Source: Magnolia sinica (taxonomy: Eukaryota > Streptophyta > Magnoliopsida > Magnoliales > Magnoliaceae). From it: a stretch of DNA of 64,000 bases. The DNA is taken from positions 23,320,032 through 23,384,031 of the forward strand of contig NC_080582.1 in assembly GCF_029962835.1 (NCBI RefSeq), read 5' to 3'. How positions within the stretch are numbered: position 1 is the stretch's first letter; every line of letters starts with the position of its first letter. Below, piece after piece: positions 1 to 10,800 of the stretch. The translations under genes were made by a program, and so were the position numbers. The notes below the pieces were generated by a model. That model was not told the origin of the DNA. It searched no databases and saw only the letters and a program-made list of their open reading frames with translations.

Positions 1-48
1 AGCGCAGGATGAGAACTCGAGGACGAGTTCTTTTGAAGTGGAGGGGAC
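1..48 (+). mobile_element. Ty3/gypsy internal 3' tail and polypurine tract
   Basis: The frame reading DENSRTSSFEVEGTD resembles the C-terminal tail of plant Ty3/gypsy polyproteins. It is followed by a purine-rich stretch (about 36-47) immediately before the LTR at 49, in the position of the polypurine tract that primes plus-strand synthesis. The rest of the element lies left of the window, so its state cannot be judged. Confidence 0.7.
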
Positions 49-770
49 TGATGTAGAGCGGGTCGCGGACAGTTTCATGGCCAAGATGGATCAGAAAAGG
101 CCCAGTCGACGACAAAAGTGATCGGGACCATCGAACCTTAGATCGGGCGTATCTCGCAATCCGGAATGAGTTATCTGACGTAAAATATATGATTTGGGAT
201 AGAACGAGCTACTTTAGCCAACCAACCCCGCTACGCCGAGTTGCACAGCCCGGAATTGCGAAAAAATCCTTGACCAATGGTCATTTCCCTGTTTTAATTT
301 CGTTTTTACTATAAATAGTAAGTTTTAGTTTTATTATAACTCTTCATCCGTCGGGCTTTAGGAGTTGCGCCCAACGTGAAAAGAGCTTAGAATAATTAGG
401 AGAACGGTTTGGTGAAGCCAAATAGGACACTTACTATTTTTGGCCGAAAACCTTGCGCACTAGTAGACATCACGACCGTCTATAAATAGTAAGTTTACTA
501 TTTATAGTAAGTCGCAGATTTTAGGAGTTTGAGTTGTAGTTTGATTCTGATTTCTTTCTCATTGCTTGGTACCTTATTTAAAGGGTTGTAAACTCGTTTT
601 TAATTATTCATCAATCAATTTCAAATTTATTAGAATTTATTTCTATTTTCTGCTTTCTTTCCTCGTGGATTCGAGAAGTCTCTGTGAGGAGTCCAGAGAA
701 GTTCCGTGGATTCGGAATAGTTATCCTCTTGAGGAAGATGGTGCTCGACCTCACGTCCTCCCCTACATCA
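49..770 (+). mobile_element. 3' LTR of a Ty3/gypsy element
   Basis: The 722-bp LTR starts TGATGTAG and ends CTACATCA, a perfect 8-bp terminal inverted repeat. A TATA-like ctataaatagtaag occurs twice (309 and 480). It is preceded by a polypurine tract and gypsy tail, which makes it the 3' LTR of a plus-strand element. It interrupts the LTR of the minus-strand copia (771-797 is copia LTR). The possible 5-bp duplication right of it, tgtac, cannot be verified because the left side is outside the window. Confidence 0.75.
480..507. repeat. TATA-containing perfect palindrome in LTR
   Basis: Two 13-bp arms, ctataaatagtaa and ttactatttatag, are separated by gt. The left arm plus gttt repeats at 309-325. 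The palindrome places TATA-like boxes on both strands of the LTR. Confidence 0.8.
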
Positions 771-970
771 TGTACAGATTGAAGTCATCTGACAACAGTC
801 TCCATCTTAGCTTCAATCATCATGAACTATTGTTCCAAGCTCCATCTCTAATTGTCTCTATCATAACTTCACCATTGTTGTCGCTTTTCGTGCACACTCC
901 ATATTTATCAACCTTTTGTCAGCCCAAAGAAGTTGAATAGAATCAGAACTTCAATATGGGAACCACCTTA
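771..970 (-). mobile_element. Ty1/copia fossil, 3' tail and start of its 3' LTR
   Basis: On the minus strand this stretch begins at 970 with the last residues of a copia RNase H region. It then has an untranslated stretch, a purine tract (around 798-812) and a TGTTG-starting LTR that begins at 797 and is cut off at 771 by the gypsy LTR. It is the other side of the same copia found right of 17318; the CACTA element separates them. Broken, old. Confidence 0.7.
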
Positions 971-1039
971 CACTACAAGAAAGTGGGGCATATCCGGGGC
1001 GTTTTTAGCGGCGGCCATCACCAACTACTAGATCTCAGT

Positions 1040-1300
1040 TGACTTTAAAAAAAAAAAAAAAAAAAAACCCTATCTCTCTGTCTCTCTTTACCTCTCACTG
1101 TCTCTCTCTCCCTCTCCGTCTCCATCCCCACCATCTCGTCTCTCCCTCTCCTATCCTTGATCTCTCTCCCTTATACTATCTCGATCTCTCTCCCTCTCCT
1201 GTCCTCGATCTCTCTCCCTTATACTATCTCGATCTCTCTCCCTCTCCTATCCTCGATCTCTCTCCCTTCCTCTCCCTCCCTCTCTCTCGATCTCTCTTTC
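1040..1300. repeat. Poly-A run and 48-bp CT-rich minisatellite
   Basis: After a run of about 21 A (about 1048-1069) the sequence becomes almost pure pyrimidine. A 48-bp unit starting ccctctcct recurs at 1144, 1192 and 1240 with few differences. Open frames here (for example 1039-1518) are low-complexity Ser/Leu/Pro translations and I do not regard them as genes. It could be a captured 5' leader, since CT-rich leaders are common in plant genes. Confidence 0.75.
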
Positions 1301-2497
1301 CCTTGTTTTCTTCGACGTGGTGTTCCTTCTTCTATCTCTCTCCAACAATTGAAGAAAGTATAAGAAAGAAGAGAAAATCAAAGGTACTCTCTCTCGATCT
1401 CTCTCCCTTCATCTCTGTCAAACTCACTTCCTATTTTGATTATCAAAATTTGGGCAGCAGCCATCGCAACGGTAGCCATATCCGCCGTTGTCCATGGCTG
1501 TTAACATCTGCATGTTAGTTGTTTGAAGAAATGCTTCAACCAATAATGTGTACCGCTATTGTACATTTAATATCTCTATTTCTTTCATACTTTTTTGGCC
1601 CATCCATGAGTGGACTAGCCTGATATTTGGGAGGGGAATAATCAACATAGATCCACCTTATGAGAGGCAGTGATCCCACACATATACCACTTTAGACCAT
1701 GTATTAAAATGGAATTTCTCACTCCATTTTTAGTGTATGATTGATTTTGTTAGTTTTTTAGGGCAACTCAATTCTAAGGGAAGGATTTGTTATGGATAAA
1801 GAGCCGTTTAGAAGGAGAAATTTCACTTTCCATTCCTTTCCTCACTTGTGAAACTCGCCGAATTGACAGTTGCTGAAAAACTCAAACTGAGTTAATAAGA
1901 ATTGAAACCTTGCACTCTGTTGCAGGGAAGAACTTAAACTAACCATTGATTAGTTTGATGACATTATTTATATTTTATATTACTTATCTAAGCAATATTA
2001 AATATTTAATAATCCTAATGTAATTATTAAATATTGAGTCAGGTTGAGTCTTTAAGTCAACACGAACCTTCTTAACATGGTGTTGAGTTTTCCAACCCTC
2101 AATCCTGCGATGAATCAGTGGCTCTCATGGCAGATGACTAGTTTTATCTTCACAACATTCATGCGAATGCATGTCTGATTAGGTTAGCTGTGGAGCAGAG
2201 AACATGCCGAATAATGCCTAGCCCCACTGATTCAATTGAAAATGACATAGTTTGCCTATTGATTCTTAATACCTATTAGAACTAATTTCCTCCTAATTTT
2301 AATTAAGAAGGCCATTTTTGTAACCAAATGGATGACATTGATTCGGACCTACTATTGGTAAATGAAGGATGAGAAGCTCATCTCGGAAGAATTCGAAGAG
2401 ATCTTGTTTGCATACATGCCTAGGGATAAGAATCGGTATGTTAATAATGCATTGGGGCAGGCAGTTTTTGGGTACGGATTTGGAGGTAAGAGATGCT
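1301..2497. other. Left arm of outer CACTA, no recognised gene
   Basis: This is AT-rich filler between the outer and inner CACTA left ends. A short frame at 2362-2544 contains FAYMPRDKNRY, which faintly resembles the linker after RNase H in some gypsy polyproteins, but the match is too short to call. Nothing else was recognised. Confidence 0.4.
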
Positions 2498-2625
2498 CAC
2501 TACCAAAAAATTGGGCAAAGGATGCAGCCTATGGCGGATTTTAGCTACAGTTTAAAGCTGTAGCTATATAGCTATGAGTTTAATCCGTAGCTAAATTCCA
2601 TTTAACCGTAGCTAAATCGATTAAA
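2498..2625. repeat. Left TIR and subterminal repeats of inner CACTA
   Basis: CACTACCAAAAAA at 2498 is followed by several tagctacag, tccgtagcta and ccgtagcta words up to about 2613. The same words occur near 13500-13680, 17080-17140 and 37850-38065, which marks a family-specific subterminal motif. Confidence 0.7.
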
Positions 2626-2741
2626 AAAAAAAAGCCACGCAGGTCCTTTCTATTTCATTAACGCATGTATATTTTTTCATTCCCTCTCAAACATCCCTCT
2701 CACGCCTCCACCTCACCCCCGTGCCCTAGCCACACCTCCAC

Positions 2742-2765
2742 CTCTCTCTCTCTCTCTCTCTCTCT
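2742..2765 (+). promoter_or_regulatory. (CT)n tract in thioredoxin 5' leader
   Basis: About twelve CT dinucleotides lie 115-138 bp upstream of the thioredoxin ATG in an otherwise pyrimidine-rich leader. CT tracts in this position are common around plant transcription starts and 5' UTRs. No clear TATA box was seen between the CACTA subterminal repeats and the tract, so promoter assignment is inference. Confidence 0.4.
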
Positions 2766-2879
2766 GATTTTTCCAAAATTTCTCCTTTCAAGTGCCCTCT
2801 CTCTCCCACATCCTTCCATATCAGTGGCAATCCTGTAATTCTTTGCATCTCCGAGCCCAATCTTTCGTCTTCCTTTCCC

Positions 2880-3434
2880 ATGGCTGTTGTCCTCGAATCG
2901 CTTCTCGTTCCCCGCGTTTCGGCTCACTGTGCATCTCCTTCGTCGCCGGTGGACTCCGCCATCTCGGTCGCCCGCCAGAAGACGGCAGGTCTGTTGCCGG
3001 AGTTCAGGGGGTTGAAGATCCAGATGCATGCACCCCGGATTACATTAGCATCGAGCAGGAGGGGCCAGAGGATCGCTCATCGTTCGATCATCTGCGAGAT
3101 GCAGGAGACAGCCGTCGATGTGCCTGCTGTAACTGATGCCACATGGCAGTCGCTTGTCCTTGGGGCTGACCTTCCTATGCTTGTCGAGTTCTGGGCTCCA
3201 TGGTGTGGTCCCTGCCGCATGATCCATCCCATAATAGATGAATTGTCAAGGGACTATGCTGGGAAGCTGAAATGCTTCAAGGTGAACACTGATGAGAGCC
3301 CATCAATTGCAACCCAATACGGAATCCACAGCATCCCGACTGTCATCATCTTCAAAAATGGCGAGAAGAAAGATGCAATCATTGGCACAGTCCCCAAAAC
3401 TACACTAACTGCGAGCATCGATAAATTCTTGTAG
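2880..3434 (+). CDS. TRXM: Thioredoxin m-type, chloroplast precursor
   Basis: An intact 184-residue frame. Residues 1 to about 74 are rich in Ser, Ala and Arg with few acidic residues, fitting a plastid transit peptide. The mature domain follows, with active site WCGPC at 108-112 and the cis-proline in SIPT (Pro153), and ends in TASIDKFL, as in m-type thioredoxins. The enzyme reduces disulfides of stromal targets using electrons from ferredoxin-thioredoxin reductase. The start at 2880 is the first ATG of the frame and gives a normal precursor length. No intron interrupts it, unlike the neighbouring captured fragments. It begins only about 250 bp inside the subterminal repeats of the inner CACTA, so it is either a captured or retrocopied gene carried by the transposon, or a resident gene that the transposon ends happen to bracket. 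All residues needed for activity are present. Confidence 0.9.
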   Translation: MAVVLESLLVPRVSAHCASPSSPVDSAISVARQKTAGLLPEFRGLKIQMHAPRITLASSRRGQRIAHRSIICEMQETAVDVPAVTDATWQSLVLGADLPMLVEFWAPWCGPCRMIHPIIDELSRDYAGKLKCFKVNTDESPSIATQYGIHSIPTVIIFKNGEKKDAIIGTVPKTTLTASIDKFL

Positions 3435-3557
3435 AGGTAAGTAAGCATCTATGCAAGAAATAGTAGTGTTCATTCTCTTTAAGGATATTAAATGTTGTGA
3501 GTTTAGACTCTGCCACCACGATCTTTCTATATGCTTTGATGTATATATAGACACAAA
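3435..3557 (+). other. Thioredoxin 3' untranslated region
   Basis: AT-rich sequence directly after the TAG stop, interrupted at 3558 by a MITE. A gtaagt donor-like word lies at 3437, just after the stop. I saw no convincing poly-A signal before the MITE. Confidence 0.4.
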
Positions 3558-4765
3558 GGGCCTGTTTGGATGCCTGTAAGTTCTTTTAAGTTGTAAGTGA
3601 CTTACCTGTAAGTAACTTACAGGTGAAAGTTACTTATAGGTAACCTGTTTGGATGTAAGTTGTAAGTCACTTACTGGTAAGTTACTTTTTCTGTTTGGAT
3701 AACCTGTAAGTTACTTATAGGTAGAAAGCTGTATATTCACATCGAGCATATCTTAGATTGGGGAATCATTCTAAAATGTTATAATCATATAAAAAAACAT
3801 GGAATCAAATATGTTATTTTGTTAAGCCCATCAAGATGAATATTTGAGATAATTATTAAGCTAAAACAATCATCAAGTGGGCTATAAAAGTGGGCCCACG
3901 AATTCAAAAAATCTATAATATGGAGTAATAACTCAATTTAAGCATTGAGAATAAATTTAAAAACATTAATAGAAAATCTAGTAATTAAATTACTTGCATT
4001 CCAACTTTGCAATCTGATGTAATTTCCAAGGGCCAGCGCATCATCATTCCCACTCTATCATCAAAGTTTTTCTCATTCTCTAATGAGGAGTTTGATGCTC
4101 AGGATCTAAGAGATTCACAAACACTGATGTAGATCGTTAAATTACTTGCATTCTAACTGTGCAATCTAAGAGATTCACCAACACTGTGAGTACATCACAG
4201 GATCACCAACCACAGGCTACAGTGAGACCAACCAGATAAACGATCTACGGGATCACCAACCACAGGCCACAGTCCTTGACGGTTTCATGGGATGCTGCAT
4301 CACATAGTCCGTTCGGATTAGAGGCCCATGACACGTGTGAAAAAATACGCATGTGCGTATAAGTGACTGTTTGGATGCCAGCGTGCCTTATAGAGTAACG
4401 TCAAACCACTCCCATTTTCAAAGGAGAAAAAAAGGATAGATGAAACCCTACCGTTTTAGGAGGAGAAGAGACGGAAGGCAGTAACTGCAGCGAGATATTG
4501 CAGAGATGGAGAGAGATTTGGTGGGTTGGTGCATTTCTCCCTCTTCCCCTCTTTTTAAAAATCTAACCATTGAGCCTGTAAGTGACTTACAGGGAAGTGA
4601 CTTCCCACCCCCATCCCCCTGCAGTTTTTTGGTAGATTTGCCTGTAAGTGACTTATAGGTTGTAAGTTACTTACAAGTGATTTTTCTCCCCCAAACACCA
4701 CCTGTAAGTGACTTCCCTGTAAGTAACTTCCCACTTACCCAACTTACGGGCATCCAAACAGGCCC
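3558..4765. mobile_element. Tourist/PIF-like element, 1.2 kb
   Basis: The ends are GGGCCTGTTTGGATGCC and its reverse complement GGCATCCAAACAGGCCC, flanked by aaa on both sides (3555-3557, 4766-4768). The GGGCCTGTTTGG terminus is typical of PIF/Harbinger-Tourist elements, whose 3-bp duplications are usually TWA; here it is AAA. The ends are studded with cctgtaagtgacttacagg palindromic words. The middle has short duplications (ggatcaccaaccacaggc at about 4200 and 4250). No transposase. Confidence 0.7.
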
Positions 4766-5640
4766 AAAGGCTACAATTTTGATCTTGTGGGTCTGGTGCT
4801 CTCTTGTATCTTTGTTACTTTTGAAGTTTCCTTACTATAAAGATGTCCTTTGCAGTTTTTTTTTTTTTTAAGTTGCCCTCTCTCGTTCCCATTTCTTTTC
4901 CCCTTTTCTCTCCTTCTAAATTTCTAAATCATCCCCTTTTCTTATTCTAGGGCTAGGATTTTTATTTTCCATTTCTGATCTTTTCTCCCCCTCTCTTCTA
5001 CGCAAGAGGGAAAGCATCGGTGTTTGACAATGATTCCATCAATGGGGGTGATTCGAGTGTCAGCAGCAAGTTTGTAGAGGTAAGTAACTACATTGTGTTG
5101 TGGTTATTGTAATCGTATATCAATCATCCCTATTGTGGCTGCTACTTGGGTTTGGTCAACCCGAAAATTGATTGACCTGAATCAAGTTTAGGACAGGTGT
5201 CAAGGCCCTTGGCTCACATTCAAGTTAGAAAACACAGACCCAATTTGAAATCAGGTTTGTTTCAAGAATAATCATGTGTATTTGGGTCGAGTTGGTTCAA
5301 TATAGAGGATTTTTCATTAGCTTCAACCCCCGTGACCACAATCTTCGTCCGCAGCCACTGCCCCTGTAATCCATTGTTGCAACCTCTGTACTTCACCAGC
5401 GCAGCCACCTCCACCAATCAGCACCAACATTTGCCATATCACCTTGTGGTTTGAAGGTTAGTAGTTTCTTTTTTATTTTCCAGAGACACCATTTTATAAT
5501 TTATTGCTCTACACATATTGAGTTCTGTATAATTTTTGTTTATGCATAATTTCCTTAAGAAGTGTTCTAAAACTAGGGAGATGGTTTCTCAAGTGGACCA
5601 TGATCTTGAATCTTGATGGAGAATGGACTATTGCTACAAA
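4766..5640. other. CACTA interior with one possible exon
   Basis: Mostly AT- or CT-rich. Around 4995-5080 an open stretch (SVFDNDSINGGDSSVSSKFVE) ends in a good splice donor (ag|gtaagt at 5080), so it may be an exon of another captured gene, but I do not recognise it. The rest shows nothing. Confidence 0.3.
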
Positions 5641-5790
5641 AAAACTTACCAATATGGCTTTAATGGTAACACTAGGAAGTGTTAGCTCTCTTTTGGCTAC
5701 TGGAAGGTAGCCATATTTTCAGATGCTCTAAAACATGCATCAATCATTGATGGTATTCATCTTACTAAGCGGCAACAGGAAGCTGGCTTT
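5641..5790 (+). pseudogene. BIOF: Captured BIOF (KAPA synthase) fragment, part 1
   Basis: Translations NMALMVTLGSVSSLLATGR and, in a shifted frame, DALKHASIIDGIHLTKRQQ correspond to consecutive parts of 8-amino-7-oxononanoate synthase (KAPA synthase). This PLP enzyme joins pimeloyl thioester and alanine in biotin synthesis. The frame changes near 5707-5712, so the copy is not translatable as it stands. The transit peptide, N-terminal part and PLP lysine are absent. Plus strand, same direction as the thioredoxin gene. Confidence 0.75.
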
Positions 5791-6061
5791 TCAATCATTG
5801 ACATTTTCTTAGTTGAATGTGGACTGTTACTACACTTGTTTTCTTAATTGTCTTCATAGGTGACCAGTGGAATTGTACTGTAAGGGAGATTTTGAGCCAT
5901 GGTCCATCCACTGGGCCATATGGTCTGGATGACCAAAACATGGGTTGCATTTGTACGAAGCACCTGAGGATGGTATGGAAGTTCCTAGCTCATAAAATAC
6001 ATCTTTGAAGGGGTATATTGTATTTTTGTTACATAAGCAACTATGGTTTATCTTATTTTGT

Positions 6062-6151
6062 AGCTTGTTTAGTATGGATGGAGATTTTACACCTGTAATT
6101 GAACTTGTGGAGCTTCGGAAGAAGCATGGATTTTTATTGGTCATTGATGAT
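6062..6151 (+). pseudogene. BIOF: Captured BIOF fragment, part 2 (exon)
   Basis: Reads SLFSMDGDFTPVIELVELRK then KHGFLLVIDD, a conserved stretch of KAPA synthase and related alpha-oxoamine synthases; the VIDD aspartate contacts the PLP ring. It ends exactly at a splice donor (gatgat|gtaagt), so an original exon border has been kept. The spacing from part 1 (about 275 bp) is taken up by an intron-like region. Confidence 0.8.
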
Positions 6152-6249
6152 GTAAGTATGGCTTCTAATTCCAATTAGAGTTGCATGATTGTGTCATACA
6201 AAACAGTGATTGATTTGATGCACTGGCATTTACTTGGAGTTTCTTCCGG

Positions 6250-6381
6250 CCCTTGGGACACTTATTTGTGGCAAGCATGGTGGTGGAGTGGCAAAGCAGT
6301 TTGATTGTGAGAATGATGTGGATATATGCATCAGAACTTTGAGCGAGCTACAGGTTGCCACGATGGTTTCATTAGATGCAG
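6250..6381 (+). pseudogene. BIOF: Captured BIOF fragment, part 3 (exon)
   Basis: GTLICGKHGGGVAKQFDCEN and DVDICIRTLSELQ match the segment that follows VIDDAHGT in KAPA synthase, but downstream residues deviate from the family around the lysine-proximal region. The exon ends in cag|gtaatc at 6382. The acceptor side is degraded (no AG exactly at the expected border). With parts 1 and 2 this gives about one third of the enzyme in the correct order with introns between, so it was captured as genomic DNA. Confidence 0.75.
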
Positions 6382-6734
6382 GTAATCCAATCTGTGTTTC
6401 CATAGAAAATATGATTGCCAGATGGAGTGATTTTTGTTTTAAATGTTTTTTTATGTCCGAATTATGTTGTTTATGCTTTTTAGTGTTCATAATAAGAAGC
6501 AGCCTCAAATAGTAGTTATGCTTCATTGAAGTCAAATTTGAAATAATGTGGTAGCAATTTGTAGCTCAATTCCTCAATACGAATGCCAAGAAAGTTACTT
6601 GCAATTTGGTTATCACTTTATTCAACAAATTATTTCAATTCATTTTAATATGCATCCAATAGCACATTACGTAGGATTTGTAATATCTGAAAAGATGCCT
6701 ATTAACTGTTTATGTCTCTTTTGACCTCTTTCAG

Positions 6735-6794
6735 ATTTCATGCATGCTAACTGTTTGATGAAATGGCTCAAGGTCTTTTGCCTGGGAAATGAAG
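6735..6794 (+). other. Exon-like segment, unidentified
   Basis: A 60-bp segment bordered by tttcag and gtgagt. One frame reads LFDEMAQGLLPGK after a stop. It is probably an exon of a captured gene, but I cannot name it. A second candidate border pair lies at about 6953-7016, ending ctg|gtatgt, with the in-frame phrase EQMVEIKTLKAL. Confidence 0.3.
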
Positions 6795-7185
6795 GTGAGT
6801 ACATAGTAATTTAGCCTTCTTCTTTTTTCTTATCGCCTTTTATTTTGTTGCAAACTCCAAAATACGTATGATAATCTTATTTCTCTACTTCGTAACTTAT
6901 ATCTTCAGAGACATGCAATATTTATTTATTTTTCATTGCTGGTAGATGAGTGAACACAAGAGCATCGAATACGTGTGTTGAACAAATGGTAGAGATCAAG
7001 ACTCTTAAAGCACTGGTATGTTCATGATCTGGGACAATCTTCATTCTGTATTTAGCTCCTGCTTATCATCTAATTTCACTGTCATCTATCTTTACATTTT
7101 CCTTGGAATTAGATGGAGCTACAGATCTTTCAAGAATACTTTTAGGGATTACTATCTCTAAATGAGAAGGTATTTATAACTGTAG

Positions 7186-7278
7186 GAAATGAAATTTGCA
7201 AATTGAAAACCTGCAGAAGCAAAAGCAGGAGCTCCAAATCTTTTTGGATATGTATGGACAAAATTGCTTTGAAAAGAG
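7186..7278 (+). pseudogene. HUB2: Captured HUB/BRE1 exon A
   Basis: Between acceptor tgtag (7181-7185) and donor gag|gtatgc (7279), one frame reads LQKQKQELQIFLDMYGQNCF. This is a coiled-coil segment of plant BRE1-like E3 ligases (HUB1/HUB2), which monoubiquitinate histone H2B during transcription. The family assignment rests on my memory of the family; paralogue HUB2 over HUB1 is a guess. The frame runs on into exon B if the intron 7279-7518 is removed. Confidence 0.7.
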
Positions 7279-7518
7279 GTATGCTATGAATTTGTGAAAA
7301 TTTCAGCCTCTGCACTTCTGTTATTGTCTGAATTGGCAAATTAAGAAGGAATAGGAGTGTAAACTTTCAGAATTTAAAATCTGATAAGTTCATTGGACTG
7401 AAATTGCATTTTTCTTTGCACCTCTTTTTGCATGATTGGTTTCATTATAGATATGTTTTTAAGTTGTACAATTTTCCTGATATTGTGTATGGTTATATAA
7501 TGCATTCTAATGTTATAG

Positions 7519-7734
7519 GCTTTCTACTATGAATACCAGAGATGTGATAGAAATCAAGGAATCAGAACGTAGAGCTCAGGTGCAAGCTAAAATCTTGAAA
7601 AGTGCTTTGGATGAACACAGTCTAGAGTTGCGAGTGAAGGCTGCGAATGAGGCTGAGGCAGCTTGCCAACAAAGGCTTTCTGTCGCTGAAGCTGAAATTG
7701 TTGATTTAAGGGCAAAATTAGATGCTTCTGAGAG
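7519..7734 (+). pseudogene. HUB2: Captured HUB/BRE1 exon B
   Basis: Between gttatag and agag|gttagc the frame is fully open for 72 codons. It reads TRDVIEIKESERRAQVQAK, then SALDEHSLELRVKAANEAEA and LSVAEAEIVDLRAKLDASER, a heptad-rich coiled coil characteristic of HUB/BRE1. The C-terminal RING finger and the rest of the protein are not present: about 150 bp downstream the gypsy element (7885) begins. It is open and correctly bordered, so it could be an exon in a chimeric transcript. Confidence 0.8.
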
Positions 7735-7884
7735 GTTAGCTTTGTATATGTATTTACTTAGTACTTCTATGTGTATATGGAGATTACTTTTACATCATTT
7801 CATAAGTAGGTTATATGGAATATGTGAAATAAGGTAAATTTACTGTTATGTGTAATTATTTTTGACTTTTTACAATAGAGTCTT

Positions 7885-10800
7885 TGATGCAGGACATGAA
7901 ATTTAAGTATGAGATGCAAGAACTCAGGCTTAGATCATACCAATTCGGAAATAATTACACAAATTCCACATCCCACATGACAGTCCAAATCATTCAATTA
8001 AAAGGGGAACCTATGCGGGTCCAGGCCGACACAGGCTAGAACTGGACCAATAAAAATTATAAACCAAACGATGTCAAAGGGAAATAGAAATCAACCACAC
8101 ATGCATAAAAATCAGTCCCTAATCCAAGGGATTCCCCAATTTCAATTCAAGGAACCCTAGGGTGATGAAAACGACAAACAAATTAGGGAAAACGCAATCT
8201 AGGTTTAGGGTTTATGAATAAAACATGTATAAGGAGGCAAAAGAGGATAAAAACGTAAACCAAAGACGATTCCCGCGTGTGGACATCGGGCCTAGGGCAC
8301 TCGCACGTGCGCAGGTGTTTGGCGGTACGTGCAAGGGGGCGTTGGTTTCAAGAAAGCCCTCCTTGACACTGGTCAGCTAGGGGTAGGCTCCAAAACCCCC
8401 TAAGTTTCAGGTCAATCCAAGCGGCGGCTTGTGCGTAGTACTCCGTCGAAGTTTCTAACCTCCTATAGGGCCGAAATCTGGAAATTTGTTGTAATGAAGA
8501 AAACTGATGCTACAAAGGACGAATTCGAAATGCAACTAGATCCTTCACATTGAATGTGGAACTAATTCCCATGGAGGGTGGAAGATTTACCGCATACACA
8601 TTGAGACCGTTTCATTTTATAATTTTGAAGGGTTTAGCGCTACGCGCGCTTAACTTACGAACGGTCCCCAAAAGATACCGCTCGGGCATGATGCGGACCA
8701 TCACAGAGTCCCTTACATCGAATTCGTTAAAACATTTATATTAGTCTGCAGAAAATTTGTAATGTTCATTACTAGTAGTGATCTTCTACCTGAATTCTTG
8801 ATGCCATGAATGAATGTTATGCGCAAAAGACTCTGTAGACTCTAACGGCCTATGGAACAATGACATAGGGATAAGATCAATAGGTTTCTCAGGTTTATAA
8901 CCAGTAACGATTTCATAAGGATTGAGACCAGTGGACCTATCAATAGAACTATTAAACGCAAACTCGGTTGTAAGTATTACGGTGTTCTAATTAAACGCAA
9001 ACTCGGCTGTAAGTATTACGGTGTTCTAAGTTCTTGTGTGCTCTATATCCCTCCTAGGGGGAGACTCATCCGGTAGATCATCAGGAAAGAAATCACGAAA
9101 CTCATCCACTACTAAAATGGCCTCAATGGGTAACTCTACACTAGCCTTTGGTGTACTCTATCTAGCCACGAGGCCACACATGTTGTACCCCTCAAAATAA
9201 TGGTCTTGATGTCCCTTATGGGGTGGGAGTATGGGTGCACGCCCATGACTAATTCCTTGGCCACCTCTATTCATTAGTCAATCCTCCTGACCACCTGCCT
9301 GAGATTGGCTATCTTCCCTAATGGTGGGGTTTGTCCTGAGGGAGGCCTCTATTTGGTGAAGGCGTTGATCTATGCTTTGTTCCAAGCACTTACCCTACGA
9401 CTCAATTTATTGGGACAACTTGTTTAGTGACTCTAGCAGTTGTTCCATGTTTAGTGTAGGATGCTAGCCAAAACCATGACCCGTACGTGTGAGCGTACAA
9501 CTTGCTAACTCCACTTAAGGACTTTCTACGATGACTATATGTGACTAAATGATCCTATGAGACTCTATATGAGGGAAACTACGCAGTGCTACTAAAATCC
9601 AGCAATATAGTTGTCAAATTAAAGGAATAACAGAGAGTTACAGCAATGTAAATTGCTAACTTCATGCTAACAAAAATTTCAACAACTAATATCAGGGACT
9701 ATGGACTCCTAAAAGCTACATGTGATGGACTAGATACATGAAGGACTTAAACAAACTAACCCTAAACAAGTAATGTATTCCCCTATAAGAACCCTAAGCT
9801 TTGATACCAAATTTGATGCAGGACATGAAATTTAAGTATGAGATGCAAGAATTTAGGCTTAGATCATACCAATTCAGAAACAGTTACCCAAATTCCACAT
9901 CCCACATGACAGTCTAAATCATTCAATTAAAAGGGGAATCTATGCGGGTCTAGGCCGACACAGTATAGAACTGGACCAATAAAAATTATAAACCAAATGA
10001 TGTCAAAGGGAAATAGAAATCAACAACACATGCATAAAAATCAGTCCATAATCCAAAGGATTCCCCAATTTCAATTCAAGGAACCCCAAGGTAATGAAAA
10101 CGGCAAACAAATTAGGAAAAACGCAATCTAAGTTTAGGGTTTATGAATAAAACATGTATGAAGAGGCAAAAGAGGATAAAAACCTGAACCAAAGACGATT
10201 CCCGCGTGTGGATAGCGGGCATGGGGCACTCGCACATACGCAGGTGCCTGGTCGCACGTGTGAGGCACCTGCGAGGGGGCGTCGATTTCAAGAAAGCCCT
10301 CCTTGACACTGGTCGGCTGGGGGTAGGCTCTAAAACCTCGAAGTTTCGAGTCAATCCGAAGGGCCGCTTGTGCGTAGTACTCCGTCGAAGTTTCTGACCT
10401 CCCGCAGGGCCAAAATCTGAAAATCTGCTGTAATGAAGAAAATTGATGCAACAAAAGACGAATTTGAAACACGGATGGTGGTAGAAGATGGAAAAAAAAG
10501 AGATGATGAAAGATGGGGTGAATTGGGATAGATGTGGCTTCGCACCACGGTAGTTAGCCCTTCGAAAAGGGAGGGCTTCGCATCCACTTTTGAATTCTTC
10601 CACAACTCACAAAGAGAGAAGAAAAATAAAGCAGAAATTTTTATTAAATTTGAATGAATGAAAAGAACTACAAGGGGTACCTTTTTATAGGGAAAACCAT
10701 ATACCCCAAAAACTCACACCATGTGCGCAACCTATTACTTGGCGATGAAGTAAACTAAAATAAAAACCAAACAAAGAAATCTAAAGCATTCACGATGTTC

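Noticed and set aside
1039-1518. 159-codon open frame
   Set aside because: It translates a CT-rich minisatellite into low-complexity Ser/Leu/Pro; the repeat itself explains the openness.
2362-2544. Possible gypsy RNase H remnant (FAYMPRDKNRY)
   Set aside because: Only about ten residues resemble the family and no flanking gypsy sequence supports it.
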